A DNA stretch of 8,272 bases from an uncultured Eubacteriales bacterium (GTDB lineage: Bacteria > Bacillota > Clostridia > Monoglobales > Monoglobaceae), in contig URZD01000094.1 in the NCBI GenBank assembly GCA_900552305.1, forward strand, positions 1-8,272, written 5' to 3'. Made by a program: the position numbers and the translations under genes. Positions 1 to 6,751 of the stretch are shown here, piece by piece; position 1 is the first letter of the stretch, and every line of letters starts with the position of its first letter. A model generated the notes under the pieces. That model saw only the letters and a list, made by a program, of their open reading frames with translations, ran no database searches and was not told where the DNA came from.

Positions 1-61
<61 letters not shown>

Positions 62-218
62 ATTTCCGAAAATTGATTAGCTCAATTTTGAATACTAACG
101 TTTTTTGTAAAGTTCGCTAAAACTTTGTTTGGAATTGACAAGGTACTTCAATTACCTTGTGCAATTGTCGTAATAGATTTGCTTTTGCTCATCTTATTAC
201 CGCTTTTTCTCACTGTGT

Positions 219-233
219 ACTTTTCAAACATCA
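219..233 (-). promoter_or_regulatory. possible boxA-like antitermination element of the rRNA leader
   Basis: On the minus strand the leader reads TGATGTTTGAAAAGTAC. This resembles the Gram-positive rRNA boxA (roughly TGTTCTTTGAAAACT) and sits where boxA is expected, downstream of the last promoter and before mature 16S. The match is imperfect in the first half, so the call is tentative. Confidence 0.35.
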
Positions 234-235
234 TT

Positions 236-251
236 GCTCTCTCAAGAGAGC
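236..251 (-). other. hairpin at the 5' end of the proximal rRNA transcript
   Basis: A perfect inverted repeat, GCTCTC (236-241) and GAGAGC (246-251) with a 4-nt loop, starts at about +1 of the transcript from the proximal rRNA promoter. The distal promoter has a comparable GCTC/GAGC repeat just after its start, near 432-441. The two promoters therefore share the feature, but its role is unknown. Confidence 0.5.
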
Positions 252-257
252 TTATAT

Positions 258-286
258 ATCATACCACATCGTCCCTCGTTTGTCAA
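258..286 (-). promoter_or_regulatory. proximal rRNA operon promoter (P2)
   Basis: On the minus strand a consensus -35 TTGACA (281-286) is followed by a 17-bp spacer and -10 TATGAT (258-263). TGG directly upstream of the -10 makes it an extended -10 promoter. Transcription should begin near 251. The minus strand just upstream (287-325) is rich in A-tracts, as expected of an UP element. Position and strength fit the 16S operon. Confidence 0.88.
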
Positions 287-453
287 CCCTTTTTTTCATC
301 TTTTTTCTTTTTCTTTCTTCATAAGACTTTTTCAACCTTTTAAAATCACGGTTCTTTTCTGTTTACGCACTTTCTCTTTCATGTCCGTGTCCGTTGATTT
401 TACAGGCTTTTCGGGTCTTTAGGAGCTCACCGCTCCCGAGCGACAACTCATTT

Positions 454-482
454 ATATTACCACATACTCCTTATTTTGTCAA
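454..482 (-). promoter_or_regulatory. distal rRNA operon promoter (P1)
   Basis: On the minus strand a consensus -35 TTGACA (477-482), a 17-bp spacer and -10 TAATAT (454-459) preceded by TGG form a strong extended -10 promoter. Its -35 flank (GGGTTGACAAA) and the segment leading into its -10 (ATGTGGTA) repeat those of P2 about 196 bp closer to the gene. Long A-tracts on the minus strand at 486-530 look like an UP element. Tandem promoters are usual for rRNA operons. Confidence 0.87.
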
Positions 483-663
483 CCCCTTTTTCTATTTTTT
501 TTTATTTTTTTCTCTCTTTTTTCTTTTTGGGGGCTTAATAAGTTATCCCATGACCGCCCTAATCCCACTCCTATTTCAAAAATTTTAAGCATTTTACTTG
601 CAGACACTCCCAAAACCGTCTTGATTTTTTCTTTAAAACGTCCAATTTCATAACACATATGTA
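483..663. other. AT-rich gap between divergent rRNA and epimerase promoters
   Basis: Bases 486-530 are almost pure pyrimidine on the plus strand (A-tract DNA upstream of rRNA P1). The remainder, 531-663, is unremarkable AT-rich sequence. A 63-codon minus-strand frame crosses it, but it has no ribosome binding site and ends inside the A-tracts, so I do not call it a gene. Confidence 0.6.
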
Positions 664-692
664 TTGACATTTTATTTAAAGAATCTTATAAT
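664..692 (+). promoter_or_regulatory. consensus sigma-A promoter of the epimerase gene
   Basis: TTGACA (664-669), exactly 17 bp, then TATAAT (687-692): a perfect match to the vegetative consensus in both hexamers. Transcription should start near 699, giving a leader of about 30 nt before the ATG at 730. The ribosome binding site within it is GGGGTG (717-722), 7 nt from the start codon. Confidence 0.9.
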
Positions 693-729
693 TTAGTTAA
701 ATTACCAAATAAATATGGGGTGAATAGTT

Positions 730-1578
730 ATGGTTACATTGAAAAGCAGCAGCACAAAGGTACAAATCAGCGAATTGGGTGCAGAGCTGAAAAGTATGGT
801 TTCAGGCGATACGGAATACATATGGCAGGCAAATCCGGAGGTTTGGGGCAGCTCGGCTCCCCTTATGTTTCCCATTTGCGGCGGATTGAAGGAAGATAAA
901 TATACATTTAACAATCGTGAATATACCCTCCCCAAGCACGGCTACGGACGCAGCGTGACCTTTGTGGTCGAATACTCCGACAGTCAAAAGGCTGTTTTTC
1001 TGCAAAAATCAAATGCCGAAACAAAAAAGTGTTATCCGTTCGACTATGAGCTGAGGGTAATCTACACGCTTGAAGGCAGCTCCCTCACCGTGGCATACAG
1101 GGTTGACAATCTTTCGGACGGGTCAATGTATTTCTCTATCGGCTCGCACGAAGGCTATTACACACCGGAGGGCATCGAGGACTACGACATTGTTTTTCCT
1201 GAAAAGGAAACCCTGAACGCCTATGTTTTATACGGAAATCTTCTGTCAAATCAGCTTTTACCTATTATAAAGGAAAGTAATACTCTTCCACTTTACGAAA
1301 AATATTTCACAATAGACGCATTGGTTTTCAAAGACCTTAAATCGCGCTCCGCAATACTCAGAAACAGAAAAACCGGCAAATCCGTCAAGATTGATTTTGA
1401 TTTTGCGCCGTATTTTCTGCTTTGGCATAAGCCAAACGCGCCTTATATCTGCGTTGAGCCGTGGGCAGGTATTCAGGATATTGTCGGGTCAAGCTACGAC
1501 ATTACGAAGAAGGAAGGCATAATAACCTTGGATAGCGGTCAGACCTACAACGCGGCGCACACCATTACAATATTATAA
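730..1578 (+). CDS. aldose 1-epimerase family protein (LacX-like)
   Basis: The 282-residue product belongs to the galactose mutarotase superfamily, LacX-like branch, which interconverts alpha and beta anomers of aldoses. It is cytoplasmic, with no signal peptide or membrane segment. Family landmarks appear in order: GAEL (17-20), W32, WGSSAPLMFPICGGLK (39-54), KHGYGR (69-74, candidate catalytic His70), IGSHEGYYTPEG (137-148, His140) and LWHKPNAPYICVEPWAGIQD (231-250), whose Glu243 occupies the catalytic-base position. Length is normal for the branch, and all the residues expected of an active enzyme are present. The start is set by GGGGTG 7 nt upstream; no other Met comes before residue 23. 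The gene stands alone between a perfect-consensus promoter and a strong stem-loop. LacX-like proteins are often annotated only by homology, so the natural sugar is unknown and the neighbours give no hint of it. Confidence 0.9.
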   Translation: MVTLKSSSTKVQISELGAELKSMVSGDTEYIWQANPEVWGSSAPLMFPICGGLKEDKYTFNNREYTLPKHGYGRSVTFVVEYSDSQKAVFLQKSNAETKKCYPFDYELRVIYTLEGSSLTVAYRVDNLSDGSMYFSIGSHEGYYTPEGIEDYDIVFPEKETLNAYVLYGNLLSNQLLPIIKESNTLPLYEKYFTIDALVFKDLKSRSAILRNRKTGKSVKIDFDFAPYFLLWHKPNAPYICVEPWAGIQDIVGSSYDITKKEGIITLDSGQTYNAAHTITIL

Positions 1579-1673
1579 AATAATCGAAACACGGAAAAAA
1601 CGTGCGCGGCATTTCAGCCATCGCCGCGGCAGACTGCACCGCAAATTCGTGACACATTTTATTCCATAAAACG

Positions 1674-1730
1674 AAAAGGGACTGTGGCAAAACGATTTTT
1701 AAAATCTAATCAGCCTACAGTCCCTTTTTT
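1674..1730. terminator. bidirectional terminator-like stem-loop between convergent genes
   Basis: The arms AAAAGGGACTGTGGC (1674-1688) and GCCTACAGTCCCTTTT (1713-1728) pair over 15 bp with one bulged T. The 24-nt loop holds a second small hairpin, GATTTT/AAAATC (1694-1706). On the plus strand the stem runs into TTTTTT (1725-1730), as in an intrinsic terminator for the epimerase gene 95 bases upstream. On the minus strand it is followed by TTTTCGTTTT, so it may also stop transcripts from the oxidoreductase gene. The loop is long for a terminator. The GGGACTGT-type inverted repeat also resembles some insertion-sequence ends, but no transposase is nearby. Confidence 0.7.
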
Positions 1731-2082
1731 AATCTCCGCGTCCCGTGGGCGTTTTTTGGTGCCGTACCACTTAGCCTTTACATTTCTTTTGGGATAGTAA
1801 AAATGTTTTACAACAGACAAACCGAACAAAAAAGCGTTATCGCGGCACACTTTATATTCTCCGATTTCCGCCACAGACAAAAACCAATCTTCTTTACACG
1901 ACAACACCCCTTTCGTCAATGACGAAAGGGGTGTAAGTCTATCCGCAGCAAAAAGGTATTCAATCGCGAAAACCGAATAAACGAGATTTTTCTGTCTATA
2001 TAAAAGGTCAGCCGTTTTTTCTCACTCTTTCCGCGTTATAATTTCCTTTTTTCAGTCTGAACATTTTTAAATTCCCAAGCTT
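1731..2082. other. intergenic region with an unassigned minus-strand open frame
   Basis: Apart from the hairpin at 1904-1934, the gap holds a minus-strand frame free of stops from 2021 down to 1710 (103 codons). It contains no ATG. Its candidate starts (TTG at 1919 and later GTG/TTG codons) lack a ribosome binding site, and it runs through both stem-loops. The end of the frame (for example FYYPKRNVKAKWYGTKKRPR) looks protein-like, but I recognise no family. It may be a gene remnant, a dispersed repeat or chance. I see no clear U-tailed terminator immediately after the oxidoreductase stop codon. Confidence 0.4.
1904..1934. repeat. perfect 14-bp inverted repeat with 3-nt loop
   Basis: ACACCCCTTTCGTC (1904-1917) and GACGAAAGGGGTGT (1921-1934) are exact reverse complements around the loop AAT. 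The stem is GC-rich enough to be very stable as RNA. Neither strand has a T-tract after it, so it is not a standard intrinsic terminator. It lies about 150 bases downstream of the oxidoreductase stop codon and could be a 3'-end stabiliser or pause site of that mRNA, a protein-binding palindrome, or part of a small repeat element. Confidence 0.75.
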
Positions 2083-5000
2083 TTATTCCTGAGCCTTTTT
2101 CTTATATGTCTCGTACCTTTCAAGGAGGTCTTTCTCTGCCTTGTCAAACAGCTGGACAGCAATTTCGGGATATGCCTTCTTGAGCATCAGGTAGCGGTTT
2201 TCGCCCTCCATAAACTCGCGAACGGTGCCGGTCGGCTCCTTTGAATCGAGAACAAACGGATTCTTGCCCTCGTCCTTCAAAGTCGGATTGTATCTCCACA
2301 GATGCCAGTAACCTGTCGCAACAGCCTTCTTCTCCTCTGCGATTGTGTTCGCCATACCAACCTTGATACCGTGGTTGATACACGGAGCGTACGCTATAAT
2401 AAGCGACGGACCCGGATATGCCTCCGCCTCGCGGATTGCCTTAAGCGCCTGATTCATGTCAGCACCGAGAGCTATCTGCGCAACATATACATAGCCGTAG
2501 GTTGTAGCTATCATGCCGAGGTCCTTCTTCTTTGTCCTCTTGCCCGCTGCCGCAAACTTAGCAACCGCAGCCGTCGGAGTAGCCTTTGACGACTGACCGC
2601 CGGTGTTCGAGTAAACCTCTGTATCAACAACAAATATATTCAAATCCTCACCGGACGCGATAACGTGGTCAAGACCGCCGTAGCCGATGTCGTATGCCCA
2701 GCCGTCGCCGCCGAATATCCACTGCGACCTCTTTACAAGGTAGTCTGTGCGCTCGGAAATCTCGCGGATTGCCGGGTCGCTCATGTCAGCCTTGCCGATA
2801 AGTGTGCAAATGTCCTTTGCAGCAGCCTTGGAAGCCTCTGCGCAGTCCTTGCCGTCTATCCATGCTCGGAACGCGTCAGCAAGCGGCTTGTCAACCTTAT
2901 CCATAACCGAATTCATCCTTGTCGCAAGCGTTTCACGGATTTTGCTGTTTGCCTTAACCATGCCGAGACCGAACTCCGCATTGTCCTCAAACAGTGAGTT
3001 TGCCCATGCCGGACCCTTGCCCTCCGCGTTCTTGCAGTAAGGCATTGACGGAGCGCTGCCGCCCCAGATTGATGTACAACCCGTAGCGTTCGCAACCATC
3101 ATTCTGTCGCCGAACAGCTGTGTTATGAGCTTGATATACGGAGTTTCGCCGCAACCCGCACACGCACCGGAGAATTCGAGCATCGGCTGTGCAAACTGTG
3201 AGTTCTTGGGACTCTTTGCGATGTCTATACTGTCCTGCTTGGACGGAATCGACATTGCAAAATCCCAGTTCGGAGCCTCTGCCTCAACCTCGTCGAACGG
3301 CTTCATTGTAAGAGCCTGTACCTTGTCCGGGCAAACTTGGGCGCAAACGCCGCAGCCGAGACAGTCAAGCGGTGATACCTGAATCCTGAACTGCATTCCG
3401 TCAAAGCCTGTCGCCTTCTTGGTTTCAAAGCCTTCCGGCTTGCCTGCCGCCTCTGCCTCTGTAAGCAGAACAGGTCTGATTGCCGCATGAGGACAAACAA
3501 GCGAACACTGGTTACACTGGATACACTTATTTACATCCCATACCGGAACATTTACCGCAACGCCGCGCTTTTCGTATCTTGAAGTGCCGGTCTCAAACGT
3601 ACCGTCCTCTATACCTGTGAACGTGCTTACCGGGAGCTTTGTTCCCGCCTGCGCATTAACCGGCTCAACGATATTCTTAATGAACGCCGGTACTTCGTGT
3701 GTGCCGTCGCTTTCGTCCTTCGCGTCCTTCCATGCAGCCGGAACGTCAACCTTTACAAGAGCCTCAACCGCGCCGTCAACCGCGTCGCAGTTCATGCGCA
3801 CGATGTCATCGCCCTTCTTGCCGTAGGTCTTTTTGATTGCCGCCTTGATAAGCTCTACCGCTTTGTCAAAGTCGATTACGTTTGCGAGCTTGAAGAACGC
3901 GCTCTGCGTAACCATGTTGATACGGTTCGGACCGAGTCCGACTCTTACCGCAACATCAACCGCATTTATAATATAGAAGTGAATTTCATTTTCAGCCAAA
4001 TATCTCTTTACCTTTGCCGGTAGCTTTTCCTCCAGCTCGTCCGGAGTCCATACGCAGTTCAGAAGGAATGTTCCGCCCTTTTTAAGACCCTCCAGAACGT
4101 CATACTGGTGGAGGTATGCCGGTTTGTGACAGGCAATGTAATCCGCCTCGTCAAGCAGGTATGTCGACTTTATCGGCTTCTTTCCGAAACGCAGATGCGA
4201 CATCGTTACGCCGCCCGACTTCTTGGAGTCATAGTCAAAGTACGCCTGTGCGTAAAGGTCGGTATTGTCACCGATAATCTTGATTGCGTCCTTGTTTGCG
4301 CCGACCGTACCGTCAGAGCCGAAGCCCCAAAACTTGCAGCGTGTCGTGCCCTCGGGAGCCGCATTGATTTTCTCCGGAAGTGTGAGCGAGAGGTTTGTAA
4401 CATCGTCCACAATACCGATTGTAAAGCCGTTTTTCGGCTCTCCCGCGTCAAGGTTGTCAAATACCGCCTTAATCTGTGTAGGCGTGGTATCCTTTGAGCC
4501 GAGACCGTAGCGTCCGCCGACGATAAGCGGAGCGTCCGCCTTGCCGTAAAACAGGTTGCAGACGTCAAGATATAGCGGCTCGCCCGGTGCGCCCGGCTCC
4601 TTTGTTCTGTCAAGCACCGCAATCTTCTTAACCGACTTGGGAAGCACATCAAAGAAGTGCTTTGCCGAGAACGGTCTGTAGAGGTGTACCTTGAGTACGC
4701 CGACCTTGCCGCCGTGGGCATTTATGTAGTCGACAGTCTCCTCGATAGCCTCGCAAACGCTGCCCATCGCGATAATAACCTTTTCCGCATCGGGTGCGCC
4801 GTAGTAGTTAAATGGCTTGTACTCTCTGCCCGTAATCTTTGATATTTCAGCCATATATTCCGCAACAATGTCGGGAATCGCGTCATAGAACTTATTTGCA
4901 GCCTCTCTGCCCTGGAAGTAAATATCCGCGTTCTGCGCAGTACCGCGGAGAACAGGATGCTCCGGATTGAGGGCACGATCCCTGAACTCGCGGATAGCAT

Positions 5001-5592
5001 CACGGTCAACAAGACGCGCCAGATCCTCGTAGTCCATTACCTCAATCTTCTGAATCTCGTGCGAGGTTCTGAAGCCGTCAAAGAAATGAAGGAACGGCAC
5101 TCTGCCCTTGATCGCCGCAAGGTGAGCCACACCGGCGAGGTCCATTGTTTCCTGAACGCTGCCGGACGCAAGAAGTGCGAATCCGGTCTGACGACAGGCC
5201 ATAACGTCTTGGTGATCGCCGAAAATATTAAGAGCATGAGCCGCGAGTGCGCGCGCGCTTACATGAAAAACCGCGGGAAGAAGTTCGCCCGCCATTTTGT
5301 ACATATTTGGTATCATAAGAAGCAGACCCTGAGATGCGGTGAAAGTCGTTGTCAGTGCGCCTGCCTGAAGTGAGCCGTGAACGGCTCCGGCCGCCCCAGC
5401 CTCGGACTGCATTTCGACAACCTCAACAGTCTCTCCGAAAATATTTTTCAGTCCCTGAGCGCTCCACTGATCGACGTTTTCCGCCATAGTGGACGAAGGG
5501 GTGATAGGATAGATAGCCGCAACTTCCGTAAACGCATAGGCGCAATGTGCGGCAGCGCAGTTACCATCCATGGTCTTCATTTTTTTTGCCAT
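2083..5592 (-). CDS. nifJ: pyruvate:ferredoxin (flavodoxin) oxidoreductase, single-chain
   Basis: This 1169-residue cytoplasmic enzyme oxidises pyruvate with CoA to acetyl-CoA and CO2 and passes two electrons to ferredoxin or flavodoxin, the core step of clostridial fermentation. The N-terminal thiamine-diphosphate pyrimidine domain has YPITPSS (28-34, Thr31), Glu64 and Arg114 in VSARALAAHA. The [4Fe-4S] ferredoxin domain carries Cys690/693/696/700 with a following Pro and Cys744/747/750/754. The C-terminal pyrophosphate-binding domain has GDG (962-964) and VYSNTGGQ (993-1000, Asn996). Cys811, Cys814, Cys839 and Cys1071 fit the proximal cluster. Thr31, Glu64, Arg114 and Asn996 fall at the numbers I recall for the Desulfovibrio africanus enzyme. 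The length is usual for clostridial forms, and the extra C-terminal extension of the Desulfovibrio enzyme is absent. AAGGAGG (5600-5606) lies 7 nt before the first ATG, which favours it over Met5. The gene is monocistronic and convergent with the epimerase gene. Confidence 0.98.
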   Translation of the reverse strand: MAKKMKTMDGNCAAAHCAYAFTEVAAIYPITPSSTMAENVDQWSAQGLKNIFGETVEVVEMQSEAGAAGAVHGSLQAGALTTTFTASQGLLLMIPNMYKMAGELLPAVFHVSARALAAHALNIFGDHQDVMACRQTGFALLASGSVQETMDLAGVAHLAAIKGRVPFLHFFDGFRTSHEIQKIEVMDYEDLARLVDRDAIREFRDRALNPEHPVLRGTAQNADIYFQGREAANKFYDAIPDIVAEYMAEISKITGREYKPFNYYGAPDAEKVIIAMGSVCEAIEETVDYINAHGGKVGVLKVHLYRPFSAKHFFDVLPKSVKKIAVLDRTKEPGAPGEPLYLDVCNLFYGKADAPLIVGGRYGLGSKDTTPTQIKAVFDNLDAGEPKNGFTIGIVDDVTNLSLTLPEKINAAPEGTTRCKFWGFGSDGTVGANKDAIKIIGDNTDLYAQAYFDYDSKKSGGVTMSHLRFGKKPIKSTYLLDEADYIACHKPAYLHQYDVLEGLKKGGTFLLNCVWTPDELEEKLPAKVKRYLAENEIHFYIINAVDVAVRVGLGPNRINMVTQSAFFKLANVIDFDKAVELIKAAIKKTYGKKGDDIVRMNCDAVDGAVEALVKVDVPAAWKDAKDESDGTHEVPAFIKNIVEPVNAQAGTKLPVSTFTGIEDGTFETGTSRYEKRGVAVNVPVWDVNKCIQCNQCSLVCPHAAIRPVLLTEAEAAGKPEGFETKKATGFDGMQFRIQVSPLDCLGCGVCAQVCPDKVQALTMKPFDEVEAEAPNWDFAMSIPSKQDSIDIAKSPKNSQFAQPMLEFSGACAGCGETPYIKLITQLFGDRMMVANATGCTSIWGGSAPSMPYCKNAEGKGPAWANSLFEDNAEFGLGMVKANSKIRETLATRMNSVMDKVDKPLADAFRAWIDGKDCAEASKAAAKDICTLIGKADMSDPAIREISERTDYLVKRSQWIFGGDGWAYDIGYGGLDHVIASGEDLNIFVVDTEVYSNTGGQSSKATPTAAVAKFAAAGKRTKKKDLGMIATTYGYVYVAQIALGADMNQALKAIREAEAYPGPSLIIAYAPCINHGIKVGMANTIAEEKKAVATGYWHLWRYNPTLKDEGKNPFVLDSKEPTGTVREFMEGENRYLMLKKAYPEIAVQLFDKAEKDLLERYETYKKKAQE

Positions 5593-5642
5593 GAGAAATC
5601 CTCCTTGTTTTGGGATATATAGTAAATTGTCCCCGAATTATC

Positions 5643-5662
5643 TTTGGAAGTATTGTTCCAAA
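5643..5662. promoter_or_regulatory. palindrome at the start of the oxidoreductase transcript, possible operator
   Basis: TTTGGAA (5643-5649) and TTCCAAA (5656-5662) are exact inverted repeats around 6 bases. The element covers about +2 to +21 of the transcript predicted from the promoter at 5671-5699, a good place for a repressor operator. It could instead act as a 5' hairpin in the mRNA. It does not match the Rex consensus (TTGTTAA...TTAACAA), and I cannot name a regulator. Confidence 0.45.
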
Positions 5663-5670
5663 CATACATA

Positions 5671-5699
5671 AGTATATCATATCTTTTTGTTGAAATCAA
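5671..5699 (-). promoter_or_regulatory. promoter of the pyruvate:ferredoxin oxidoreductase gene
   Basis: On the minus strand -35 TTGATT (5694-5699), a 17-bp spacer and -10 TATACT (5671-5676) are seen, with TGA directly upstream of the -10 (extended -10). Transcription should start near 5664, giving a leader of about 70 nt to the ATG at 5592. The -35 is only moderate, but the extended -10 compensates. Confidence 0.75.
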
Positions 5700-5840
5700 A
5701 TAAAAAATGTCGGAAAAGAAATTTTCGGTTTATTGCAACATAAAAAGGAAAATTTTTTGATTATTTTGCATGAAAATCCATACATTTTCGTATCATTTGT
5801 CAAATTGTAAAAAAAAGTATGCCCACATTTTAAAATGACG
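5700..5840. other. AT-rich core of the divergent promoter region
   Basis: This stretch lies between the two divergent promoters and has no credible gene. It contains an imperfect inverted repeat, ATGAAAAT (5770-5777) and ATTTTCGT (5784-5791), with one mismatch. A minus-strand TTGACA (5798-5803) is present but lacks a good -10 partner. The rest is A- and T-rich, which fits flexible upstream promoter DNA. Confidence 0.5.
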
Positions 5841-5869
5841 TTGACAAGAAGGACTTTATTTGATATAAT
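5841..5869 (+). promoter_or_regulatory. consensus extended -10 promoter of the exopolysaccharide regulatory operon
   Basis: TTGACA (5841-5846), a 17-bp spacer and TATAAT (5864-5869) match the vegetative consensus exactly, and TGA precedes the -10 (extended -10). Transcription should start near 5876, about 50 nt before the adaptor ATG. I see no terminator or riboswitch-like structure in the short leader, so any control is more likely at initiation or at the protein level. Confidence 0.9.
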
Positions 5870-5926
5870 GAGCATAGATATTTTTAAAAGTTACAAAAAA
5901 CTAAAGCACAATGGGGTAGTTATTGA

Positions 5927-6751
5927 ATGGAACAGCAATTTGAAGAAATCAGTTTTAAGCGACTGACCGAAATACTGATGCAAAGCATAAGTATGATTGT
6001 CGCGGTCACAATCATAGCCGGCATAATCGCCTTTGTTTACAGTGAAACAATGGTCGTGCCGGAGTATGAATCCACAGTTTCTCTTTACGTCAACAACGAA
6101 TCCGGCAAAAATACCGACAAAATCCTCGGTACGGATATTACAGCGTCTCAGATGCTTGTTGACACCTATATCATTATAATAAAGAGCAACACTGTTTTGA
6201 ACGAGGTTTGCGAAAAGCTTGAGGAGCAGGGAATTGAAGGCTATGACGCCGAGAGCCTTGCCAAAAAGATTGACGCAAGCGCGACAAACGAAACGGAAAT
6301 CTTTGGGGTAACCGTTCGCGACACCAATCCCAAGCACACCTATATGATAGCCAACATTATTGCCGATGTTGCGCCGCCGATAATCAAGGACTTTGTTGAG
6401 GCAAGCTCGGTTAAGGTGATTGACTATGCGAAGGAGGGTAAGCGCGTTTCCCCTAATATCCAGAGGAACACCATTCTGGGGCTCTTGATAGGCTTGATTT
6501 TAAGCTGCGGCTTTGTGGTACTCAGAGAGATGTTTGACATGAGAATAAAAACGGAGGACGACCTTACAAAAATGTTCGAGCTTCCGATTCTCGGAATCAT
6601 ACCGGATATAAACGACCCGCAAAACAGGAAGTCCGGGTATTACTACTACAAACGAGGTTCACGGAATTACGAATACAGAAAGGAGGAGAGGGCATATGGC
6701 AGAAGCGCCGAAAATGAGTATGTTTCAAAAAATAAGACAAATTCCAAGTAA
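5927..6751 (+). CDS. cpsC: Wzz/CpsC-family membrane adaptor (tyrosine kinase modulator, capsule chain-length type)
   Basis: This 274-residue inner-membrane protein belongs to the Wzz/CpsC/CapA/TkmA group, which activates a partner bacterial tyrosine kinase and helps set polymer length or export. It has a short cytoplasmic N-terminus, a first membrane helix (about 20-38) and an extracellular Wzz domain (about 40-180) that ends in the proline-containing segment EGKRVSPNIQRN (170-181). A second helix (about 183-199) leads to a cytoplasmic tail of about 75 residues. That topology is typical of split Gram-positive systems in which the kinase is a separate protein. The tail is unusual in holding 8 tyrosines (238-241, 248, 250, 257, 265). 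The ribosome site is weak (GGGG, 5913-5916, 10 nt upstream), but no better start exists. The gene's end overlaps the next gene by 56 bases, implying translational coupling. A purely chain-length role is the alternative. Confidence 0.93.
   Translation: MEQQFEEISFKRLTEILMQSISMIVAVTIIAGIIAFVYSETMVVPEYESTVSLYVNNESGKNTDKILGTDITASQMLVDTYIIIIKSNTVLNEVCEKLEEQGIEGYDAESLAKKIDASATNETEIFGVTVRDTNPKHTYMIANIIADVAPPIIKDFVEASSVKVIDYAKEGKRVSPNIQRNTILGLLIGLILSCGFVVLREMFDMRIKTEDDLTKMFELPILGIIPDINDPQNRKSGYYYYKRGSRNYEYRKEERAYGRSAENEYVSKNKTNSK

Larger units (their letters stand above)
62..251 (-). other. 16S rRNA leader region (pre-rRNA spacer)
   Basis: This is the transcribed leader between the proximal rRNA promoter and mature 16S. 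It contains a strong stem-loop with arms 133-145 and 153-166 (13 pairs, G161 bulged, 7-nt loop). A smaller inverted repeat (AATTGA/TCAATT, 72-88) lies next to the mature end. Such leader structures usually take part in pre-16S folding and RNase processing; that role is inferred here. I see no protein-coding gene in it. Confidence 0.7.

Noticed and set aside
125..588. Plus-strand frames rich in Phe, Leu and Ser in the rRNA upstream region
   Set aside because: They come from T-rich DNA complementary to A-tract promoter sequence, have no ribosome sites, and lie antisense to the rRNA leader.
479..670. 63-codon minus-strand frame between the rRNA and epimerase promoters
   Set aside because: It lacks a ribosome binding site, its end is low-complexity Lys/Glu/Arg encoded by the rRNA UP-element A-tracts, and it overlaps both promoters.
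2302..5373. Many frames of 60-170 codons antisense or out of frame within the oxidoreductase gene
   Set aside because: These are shadows of a long gene with clear codon structure. None has a credible start signal or a recognisable domain.
5777..5803. Second minus-strand promoter for the oxidoreductase, with TTGACA at 5798-5803
   Set aside because: No acceptable -10 hexamer occurs at 16-18 bp. The nearest, TATGGA, is 15 bp away and a poor match, while the promoter at 5671-5699 is better.
5891..6337. 148-codon minus-strand frame antisense to the adaptor gene
   Set aside because: The plus-strand frame encodes a recognisable Wzz-family protein with a good promoter, and the antisense product matches no family I know.
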